This document shows positions 58,190-64,000 of a DNA stretch of 64,000 nucleotides, one piece after another (the first letter of the stretch is position 1; each line of letters starts with the position of its first letter). Position numbers and translations under genes: made by a program. The notes beneath the pieces were generated by a model. The model was not told the DNA's origin. It was given only the letters and a program-made list of their open reading frames with translations, and ran no database searches. Origin of the DNA: Streptomyces sp. CB02414 (lineage in GTDB: Bacteria > Actinomycetota > Actinomycetes > Streptomycetales > Streptomycetaceae); assembly GCF_001905385.1 (NCBI RefSeq), contig NZ_LIPF01000005.1, forward strand, positions 496,001-560,000, in the 5' to 3' direction.

Positions 58190-58849
58190 ATGAACGCCCG
58201 TATTCGCCGCTCCGCCGTCGCCGTCGCCGCGGCCGCCATCCTGCCCCTGGCCCTGGTCGCCTGCTCCGACGACGGCGACAGCGGCTCGTCGGACTCCGCC
58301 CAGGCGGCCTCCTCCGCCCCCGCCGCCACCGACGACCAGTCCGCCGGTGACGGCGGCGACATGGCCGGCGCCGACGAGCCGTTCGGCCCGGCCTGTTCCT
58401 CCGTGCCGAAGGAGGGCGCCGGTTCCTTCGACGGCATGGCCAAGGACCCGGTGGCCACCGCCGCCTCCAACAACCCGGCCCTGTCCACCCTGGTGACGGC
58501 GGTGAAGAAGGCCGGCCTCGTCGACACGCTCAACAACGCCGAGAACATCACGGTGTTCGCCCCGACCAACGACGCCTTCGCCAAGATCCCGAAGGCCGAC
58601 CTGGACAAGGTGCTGGCCGACAAGGAGATGCTCACCAACATCCTGACCTACCACGTCGTGGGCCAGAAGCTCGCGCCGAGGGACCTGGAGAACGGCTCCT
58701 TCGAGACGCTGCAGAAGTCGAAGCTGACCACCTCCGGCTCCGACGAGGCCTACACGGTCAACGATTCCGCGAAGGTCGTCTGCGGCAACGTGAAGACCGC
58801 CAACGCCAACGTGTACATCATCGACACCGTCCTCATGCCCAAGAGCTGA
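58190..58849 (+). CDS. Fasciclin (FAS1) domain lipoprotein
   Basis: A 219-residue lipoprotein. Lipobox LALVAC (Cys at about 25), then a Ser/Asp/Ala-rich spacer to about residue 60, and one FAS1 domain (about 75-218): NPALSTLVTAVKKAGLVDTL, the H1 motif TVFAPTNDAFAKIP and the H2-like NANVYIIDTVLMPK. FAS1 proteins mediate adhesion at the cell surface; MPB70-like. GGGAGA lies before ATG. Confidence 0.92.
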   Translation: MNARIRRSAVAVAAAAILPLALVACSDDGDSGSSDSAQAASSAPAATDDQSAGDGGDMAGADEPFGPACSSVPKEGAGSFDGMAKDPVATAASNNPALSTLVTAVKKAGLVDTLNNAENITVFAPTNDAFAKIPKADLDKVLADKEMLTNILTYHVVGQKLAPRDLENGSFETLQKSKLTTSGSDEAYTVNDSAKVVCGNVKTANANVYIIDTVLMPKS

Positions 58850-58862
58850 CACGCGGGCGGAC

Positions 58863-58902
58863 GGCGCCGGGTGCGGTCGGGCAGACGGCCGCACCCGGCG
58901 CC
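58863..58902. terminator. Bidirectional terminator hairpin
   Basis: GGCGCCGGGTGCGG (58863-58876) pairs perfectly with CCGCACCCGGCGCC (58889-58902), between convergent genes. Confidence 0.75.
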
Positions 58903-58922
58903 GCCCCGTGCCTGCCTCCGGT

Positions 58923-59375
58923 TCAGTCCATCAGCCCGGCGGCGAGCGCGGCCCCCAGCTCCCAGCAGGCCTCGAGATCGGCCTTGCCGGGCTCACCGGC
59001 CACGGTCACCGCCGGCGCCGCCCGCTGCCAGCCGAGGCCCGTGGTGACCGCCTCGATGCCGCGCACCGCGCCGGTGGTGTCGCTGCCGCCGTGCACGTAG
59101 TAGCCGAACGGGCGGCCCCGCGTCTCGTCGAGGCAGGGGTAGTAGACCTGGTCGAAGAAGTGCTTCAGCGCCCCCGACATGTAACCCAGGTTGGCCGGCG
59201 TGCCCAGCACGTATCCGTCGGCCTCCAGCACGTCGGCCGCGGTCGCCGCCAGCGCCGCGCGCCGGACCACCCGTACGCCCTCGATTTCCGGATCGGTCGC
59301 CCCGGACACGACGGATTCCAGCATCGCCTGACAGTTCGGCGACGGCGTGTGGTGCACGATCAGCAAAGTGGTCAC
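58923..59375 (-). CDS. Flavodoxin-like NAD(P)H-dependent oxidoreductase
   Basis: A 150-residue flavodoxin-fold protein similar to NADPH-dependent FMN reductases (WrbA/ArsH-like): LLIVHHTPSPNCQAMLESV forms strand 1 and the FMN phosphate loop, GTPANLGYMSGALKHFFDQV holds the flavin. The start is GTG 59375. It is near an alpha/beta hydrolase on the same strand, 80 bases away. Confidence 0.85.
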   Translation of the reverse strand: MTTLLIVHHTPSPNCQAMLESVVSGATDPEIEGVRVVRRAALAATAADVLEADGYVLGTPANLGYMSGALKHFFDQVYYPCLDETRGRPFGYYVHGGSDTTGAVRGIEAVTTGLGWQRAAPAVTVAGEPGKADLEACWELGAALAAGLMD

Positions 59376-59455
59376 ACCCGAAGCCTGCCGTCCGACGCCC
59401 CGCGGGGGCAAGGAACGCCACCCCGGTCCGCTGCCCACCCACCGGCACGGCGCCG

Positions 59456-60154
59456 TCACAGAACCACGGGATCGACGGTCGTGGTGGCCCGGGTGAAGAG
59501 CCCGGAGGGGGCCGTGCCGGGGGCGAGGAGGTGGGCCACCGCCGAGGTCGCCGTGTGGTGCCAGCGGCCGTGGTGGCGGAGCATGGCGTGGTCGCCGCCC
59601 GCCACCAGCAGCATGCCGGCCAGGGCGCCGGCGGCGCGGGCGCGGGAGACGTACGCGGCGGACTCCCCGGGGTCGGTGATCCGGTCGCGGCTTCCGTGCA
59701 GGACGAGGACGTGCCGGTCCCGCAACTGCGCGACGGGCTCGCCGGGCGGGCACCAGGGAGCGAGGGCCACCACACCGCGCACCTGAGGAGCGTCCGCGGC
59801 CCGCAGGGCGGCCCGGCCGCCCATGGAGTGCCCCAGCAGCACCACCGGCACGTCACCCACCAGTTCACGCAGCTCGGCGAGCGCCCGCACGGTGTCCTCC
59901 AGGGGCTCCGCGCCCGCGCCGTTCCAGCCGCGCCGGCGGTAGCGCACCTGACCCAGCAGCACGTCGTCCCGGTCGGTCCGTGACCTCAGGGTGCGCAGGA
60001 AAGGGTGCATCCGCAGCGCTGCCAGGTGCCAGGGCCGTGCGGTCCGGCGGCTCTCCGCCCGGCCGCCGTGCAGCACCAGCACGGCCGCACGCGCCCGCGC
60101 CGGCCGGCGGCGTACGACCAGCGCCCTCGTCGACGCCTCGTCGTGCGTGCTCAT
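59456..60154 (-). CDS. Alpha/beta hydrolase
   Basis: A 232-residue hydrolase. Oxyanion region VLVLHGGRAESRR, nucleophile Ser in LLGHSMGGRAAL (about 111), acid Asp in HGSRDRITDP and His in GGDHAMLRHHGRW. Resembles dienelactone-hydrolase-like/lysophospholipase family members; substrate unknown. GGGGGAG lies 6 bases before ATG. Confidence 0.88.
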   Translation of the reverse strand: MSTHDEASTRALVVRRRPARARAAVLVLHGGRAESRRTARPWHLAALRMHPFLRTLRSRTDRDDVLLGQVRYRRRGWNGAGAEPLEDTVRALAELRELVGDVPVVLLGHSMGGRAALRAADAPQVRGVVALAPWCPPGEPVAQLRDRHVLVLHGSRDRITDPGESAAYVSRARAAGALAGMLLVAGGDHAMLRHHGRWHHTATSAVAHLLAPGTAPSGLFTRATTTVDPVVL

Positions 60155-60253
60155 GTGCTCCCCCTCGTCATTCCCGCCGGTCGGCACCGACCAGCGGCGA
60201 TCATCCGTGATCCGTTGCCGCGCGGCGGGCGGATGGGTGCATTCGCCCGGTCG

Positions 60254-60658
60254 TCAGCCCAGGTCCGCCCACACAGTGTGCCCGCCACCGACCGGCCGGT
60301 CGTCCCAGCGGGAGCACAGTGCGTCGACGAGGAACAGCCCCCGGCCGGACTCCGCCCAGCCGAACGACGGATGCCGCCACCGGCCCCGGACGCGGCCGGT
60401 GTCGAAGGCGGCACCGGCGTCGGTGACCTCCACGCGCACCGAGGGCCGGCCGTGCGGCGCGCAGAGGATGGTCAGTGCCACGCGCACCGGGGGCCTTCCG
60501 TGCCGCAGGGCGTTGCTCAGCAGTTCGGTGACGACCAGCTCCGCGTCGGGGGCGAGTGCGCCGGTTCCCCAGCGGTCCAACTGGTCCCGCACACCGTCGC
60601 GCACCAAGCGCGCGCTTTGGCTGTCCCGGCAGCCGGCCAGTTCGCAGGTCGCTTTCAT
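60254..60658 (-). CDS. RsbW-like ATP-binding protein
   Basis: A 134-residue HATPase_c_2 protein: N box VTELLSNALRHG, G1 VTDAGAAF, G2 SGRGLFLVDALCSRWDDRPV. A probable anti-sigma kinase, separate from the cluster at 20-26 kb. AAAGGGATG lies before ATG. It is divergent from the amine oxidase operon. Confidence 0.87.
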   Translation of the reverse strand: MKATCELAGCRDSQSARLVRDGVRDQLDRWGTGALAPDAELVVTELLSNALRHGRPPVRVALTILCAPHGRPSVRVEVTDAGAAFDTGRVRGRWRHPSFGWAESGRGLFLVDALCSRWDDRPVGGGHTVWADLG

Positions 60659-60815
60659 GATGCTTCATCCCTTTTCATCTCTCTCCCTGAGTGATTCGTT
60701 GCCGCACGGCGGCCGGATGGCCCGGGCTGGTCGTCGGAACTTCCGCCAATCCGCCCGGCCCGCGGCCCCGGATTACCCACGCCAGTTGTTGATCACCAGG
60801 GGTGGAGGAGAAGCG

Positions 60816-62096
60816 ATGCCGCGAGCGTCAGGGGAGGCCGCACGCCGTACCGCCGTCGTCGGCAGTGGAGTGGCGGGGCTGACCGCCGCGTACGTACTGG
60901 ACCGCGCGCACCGCGTCACCCTCTACGAGGCCGACGACCGCCTCGGCGGGCACGCCCACACCCACGACCTGACGTCGGCGGACGGCCGGGTCGACCGTGT
61001 CGACTCCGGGTTCATCGTGCACAACCGCCGCACCTATCCGAACCTGCTGCGCCTCTTCGATGAACTCGGCGTCGCCACGCAGGAGTCGGAGATGAGCATG
61101 TCGGTGCGGTGCGAGGGGTGCGGACTGGAGTACGCGGGCGCCCGCGGCCCGGCCGGGCTCCTCGCGCGCCCGGGCAACGCCCTGCGCGGCCCGTACCTGC
61201 GCATGCTCGCCGAGGTGCCCCGCTTCCACCGGGCCGCCCGCCGGCTGCTGCTCGCCGAAGACGACCCCGGACTCACCCTGGGGGAGTTCCTGGACCGCGA
61301 GGGCTTCTCGCCGTACTTCCGGGCCCACTTCATGACACCGGTCGTCTCCGCCGTCTGGTCCTGCGACGCCGCCACGGCCCTGCGCTACCCGGCCGCCTAC
61401 CTGTTCCGCTTCCTGCACCACCACGGCCTGCTCGCCGTGGGCGGCTCACCGGTGTGGCGCACCGTCACCGGCGGCTCCCGCTCCTACGTGGACCGGATCG
61501 CCCGGCGACTGCCCGACGTCCGCACCGCCACCCCGGTGCGTTCGGTGACCCGGCACCCGGACGGCGTGGACATCACCGCCGCCGACGGCACCACGGACAC
61601 GTACGACCACGTGGTGATCGCCGTCCACCCCGACCAGGCGCTGGAGTTGCTGGCCGACCCGACGCCCGAGGAGAAGGAAGTGCTCGGCGCCTTCCGGTAC
61701 TCCCGCAACACCACCCTCCTGCACACCGACACCGCCCTCCTCCCGCGCTCACGGGGAGCCCGCTCCTCCTGGAACTACCTCATGCCCGCCTGCGACGCCG
61801 GCGCCGACCGGGTCCGCGTCAGCTACGACATGAACCGCCTGCAACGCCTCGACGCCGCCGACACCTACGTCGTCACCCTGGGCGGCGAGGACCGGGTCGA
61901 CCCCGGCCGGGTGCTGGTCCGCATGACCTACGAACACCCCGTGTACACGCCCGAGTCGGTCGCTGCCCAGCGCCGCCTCCCCGGCCTGCGCACGCCGGTC
62001 ACCGCCTACGCCGGCGCCTACCACGGCTGGGGCTTCCACGAGGACGGCTGCCGTTCCGGGGTGGAGGCCGCCGCGGCCCTCGGAGTCACCTGGTGA
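60816..62096 (+). CDS. FAD-dependent amine oxidase-like protein
   Basis: A 426-residue flavoprotein. The FAD motif VVGSGVAGLTAAYVLDR is at about 14-30, and DSGFIVHNRRTYPNLLRLFD is typical of the amine-oxidase group found next to DUF1365 and CFA-like genes. End: GAYHGWGFHEDG, the FAD ribityl region. GGAGGAG precedes ATG. Its stop overlaps the next gene (GTGA). Probably acts on an unsaturated or cyclopropane fatty chain; this is an inference from context. Confidence 0.88.
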   Translation: MPRASGEAARRTAVVGSGVAGLTAAYVLDRAHRVTLYEADDRLGGHAHTHDLTSADGRVDRVDSGFIVHNRRTYPNLLRLFDELGVATQESEMSMSVRCEGCGLEYAGARGPAGLLARPGNALRGPYLRMLAEVPRFHRAARRLLLAEDDPGLTLGEFLDREGFSPYFRAHFMTPVVSAVWSCDAATALRYPAAYLFRFLHHHGLLAVGGSPVWRTVTGGSRSYVDRIARRLPDVRTATPVRSVTRHPDGVDITAADGTTDTYDHVVIAVHPDQALELLADPTPEEKEVLGAFRYSRNTTLLHTDTALLPRSRGARSSWNYLMPACDAGADRVRVSYDMNRLQRLDAADTYVVTLGGEDRVDPGRVLVRMTYEHPVYTPESVAAQRRLPGLRTPVTAYAGAYHGWGFHEDGCRSGVEAAAALGVTW

Positions 62097-62836
62097 CCGG
62101 GCCCACCACTGGCCGCCCGGGACTCTATCCCTGCGAGACGGTCCACGTACGCACCGGACCGATCCGCCACACCCTGCGCCACCGCACCTACATGTGGCTG
62201 GTCGACCTCGACCGGCTCCCCGAACTGCCGCGTCCCCTGCGTCCCTTCGCCGGCTTCCGCGCCCGGGACCACTTCACCGGCGACGCCCCCACCCTGCGGG
62301 CCGCCCTCGAAGGCTTCCTTGCCGCACGCGGCGTCGACCTGGAGGGCGGACGGGTCATGATGCTCGCCCACGCCCGCGTCCTCGGCCACGTCTTCAACCC
62401 GCTGACCCTGTACTGGTGCCACGGCCGCGACGGCACCCCGCGTTGCGTGGTGGCCGAGGTGCACAACACCTACGGCGAACGGCACGCCTACCTGCTGCAC
62501 CCCGACGAGGCCGGTGTCGCCCACGCCGACAAGGACTTCTACGTCTCCCCGTTCTTCCCCGTCGACGGCACCTACCGCATGCGGCTCCCGCTCCCCGGCG
62601 ACCGCCTCGACCTGACCGTACGACTGGACCGGCCCGGCGCCCGGCCGTTCACCGCGACCGTCCGCGGCAGCCGCCGCGAGCCCACCGGCCCCGCCCTGCT
62701 GCGCCTCGCGCTGCGCCACCCCCTGTCCACCCTCGCCGTGTCGGCCGGCATCCGCCGCCACGGAATACGCCTGTATCTGCGCGGCCTGCCCGTCCAGCCG
62801 CGCCCGAACCACCGCACCACGGAGAAGGCGACATGA
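62093..62836 (+). CDS. DUF1365 protein
   Basis: A 247-residue protein of the DUF1365 family, typically beside FAD oxidases and CFA-like methyltransferases. Marks: RHRTYMWLVDLDRLPELPR, HVFNPLTLYWC, VAEVHNTYGERHAYLL and HADKDFYVSPFFPVDGTYRM. Function unknown but tied to membrane-lipid modification by genomic context. GTG 62093 overlaps the upstream stop and it overlaps the next gene. Confidence 0.9.
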   Translation: MTGPTTGRPGLYPCETVHVRTGPIRHTLRHRTYMWLVDLDRLPELPRPLRPFAGFRARDHFTGDAPTLRAALEGFLAARGVDLEGGRVMMLAHARVLGHVFNPLTLYWCHGRDGTPRCVVAEVHNTYGERHAYLLHPDEAGVAHADKDFYVSPFFPVDGTYRMRLPLPGDRLDLTVRLDRPGARPFTATVRGSRREPTGPALLRLALRHPLSTLAVSAGIRRHGIRLYLRGLPVQPRPNHRTTEKAT

Positions 62837-64000
62837 CCGCGACCCACCCCGACCCACGCCCCACCGCCGCGCCCCGGCCCCCGGGCGCCCGCAGCACGCC
62901 CGTCGACCCGACCCGCTGGCCCGACGTGGCTGCTCCGCCCCGGGCCTCCGGTGCGCGCCGCGCCCTCGCCGCGGCCGTCGTACGCCGGGCGCTGGAGCGG
63001 CTGCCGCTGCGGGTGCGGTTCGCCGACGGGGACACCGTCGGGCTGGGCGGACCGCTGCTGGAGGTCCACGACCCCGATGCCTTCCACGGACGGATCGGCG
63101 CCCAGGGACTCATCGGCTTCGGCGAGTCCTACATGGCCGGCGAGTGGGACGCCCCGGACCCGGTCGGCGCCCTCACCGTGCTTGCGGCCCACGCCCCCGA
63201 CCTCGTCCCCGCCCCCCTCCAGCGGCTGCGCCGCCTGTGGCACCAGCGCCGGCCCGCCGCCCGCCGCAACACCCCCGAGGGCGCACGCACCAACATCAGC
63301 GACCACTACGACCTGTCCAACGACCTGTTCGCCCTCTTCCTCGACGACACCCTCAGCTACTCCTCCGCCGTCTTCCTCGGCTTCCCGGCCCGCCGCGAAT
63401 CGCTCGCCGCCGCCCAGCACCGCAAGATCGACCGGCTGCTGGACCTCGCCGAGGTCGGCGACGGCACCCGGCTGCTGGAGATCGGTACTGGCTGGGGCGA
63501 GCTGGCCCTGCGGGCCGCCGCACGCGGCGCGCACGTCACCACGCTCACCCTCTCCCGCGAACAGCGCGACCGCGCCGTGGAGCGCGCCCACGAGGCCGGG
63601 CTCGCCGACCGCGTCCGGGTCGAACTGCGCGACTACCGCGAGGAGTCCGGCACCTACGACGCCGTCGTCAGCGTCGAGATGATCGAGGCCGTCGGCGCCG
63701 AGTTCTGGCCGGTCTACTTCCGCACCCTCGACGCCCGCCTCGCCCCCGGCGGCCGGGCCGCCCTCCAGGCCATCACCATGCCGCACGACCGGATGCTGGC
63801 CGCCCGCGACACCCACACCTGGATCACCAAGTACGTCTTCCCCGGCGGCCAGATCCCCTCCACCGCCGCCGTCGAAGAGTCCGTCCGCGACCACACCCGG
63901 CTGCGCGTCGCCCGCCGGGACGCCTTCGGCCCGCACTACGCCGAGACGCTGCGCCTGTGGCGGGAGACCTTCACCGAGCGCGCCGCCGAGGTCGGCGCCC
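62833..64000 (+). CDS. Cyclopropane-fatty-acyl-phospholipid synthase-like methyltransferase (3' end cut off)
   Basis: At least 389 residues, SAM-dependent. NISDHYDLSNDLFALFLDDT and TLSYSSAVF are CFA-synthase hallmarks; SAM motif I is LEIGTGWGELALRAAARG. CFA enzymes transfer a methylene from SAM to a double bond of a phospholipid acyl chain. N-terminal part (about 35-100) is the usual helical domain. Usual length is about 420-430, so around 40 residues are beyond the window. ATG overlaps the DUF1365 stop (ATGA). Confidence 0.9.
   Translation, partial: MTATHPDPRPTAAPRPPGARSTPVDPTRWPDVAAPPRASGARRALAAAVVRRALERLPLRVRFADGDTVGLGGPLLEVHDPDAFHGRIGAQGLIGFGESYMAGEWDAPDPVGALTVLAAHAPDLVPAPLQRLRRLWHQRRPAARRNTPEGARTNISDHYDLSNDLFALFLDDTLSYSSAVFLGFPARRESLAAAQHRKIDRLLDLAEVGDGTRLLEIGTGWGELALRAAARGAHVTTLTLSREQRDRAVERAHEAGLADRVRVELRDYREESGTYDAVVSVEMIEAVGAEFWPVYFRTLDARLAPGGRAALQAITMPHDRMLAARDTHTWITKYVFPGGQIPSTAAVEESVRDHTRLRVARRDAFGPHYAETLRLWRETFTERAAEVGA

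Overview
The window looks like a stretch of Streptomyces (or close relative) chromosome. Base composition is very GC-rich, third codon positions are almost always G or C, and many starts are GTG. Several gene sets are typical of the genus: a complete gvpOAFGYZJLSK-order gas-vesicle operon, a perfect CebR-type box, SpoIIE-type phosphatases with RsbW-like kinases, and a sortase substrate ending in LAETG. I see no tRNA, rRNA, IS element, prophage or CRISPR array. The first gene (an SDR) and the last gene (a cyclopropane synthase-like methyltransferase) run off the ends.

Layout. 1-5.6 kb: a TetR/SDR pair with matching operators, a GlxA-type regulator, a small membrane protein, and a compact graspetide (omega-ester RiPP) locus consisting of a precursor peptide and an ATP-grasp maturase. 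5.7-16 kb: a repeat-containing membrane protein, a PaoABC-like molybdenum aldehyde oxidoreductase operon, an unrecognised protein, a YihY/BrkB membrane protein, and an operon of three roadblock/LC7 proteins plus a DUF4388 protein. 16-27 kb: an FprA-like ferredoxin reductase behind an iron box, an MFS exporter, CsbD, and a partner-switching block (two SpoIIE phosphatases, one RsbW-like kinase, one STAS antagonist) that also holds a CBM2 gene remnant. 27-34 kb: GlpD and its TetR, divergent from an alkyl-DHAP synthase homologue and a diacylglycerol kinase-like gene, then catalase KatE.

34.8-42.2 kb is a sugar-uptake operon: regulator, binding protein, two permeases, a 2-hydroxyacid dehydrogenase and a DUF2264/GH154 protein. 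It has no ATPase gene of its own, and matching operators lie before the regulator and before the binding protein. 42.3-47.4 kb is the gas-vesicle operon. 47.5-51.4 kb holds a methyltransferase, an SDR, and a TetR/alcohol dehydrogenase pair separated by three copies of one palindrome. 51.5-58.9 kb holds a predicted cell-wall-anchored DUF1996 protein, a secreted AA10 polysaccharide monooxygenase behind a CebR box, a TPR protein, a BlaI/M56 pair and a fasciclin lipoprotein. 58.9-64 kb ends with a flavodoxin-like oxidoreductase, a hydrolase, another RsbW-like kinase, and a coupled amine oxidase - DUF1365 - cyclopropane synthase operon.

Convergent gene pairs are commonly separated by long, nearly perfect GC-rich hairpins without U-tracts, listed as terminators. 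Functions come from motifs and family knowledge. No database search was run.
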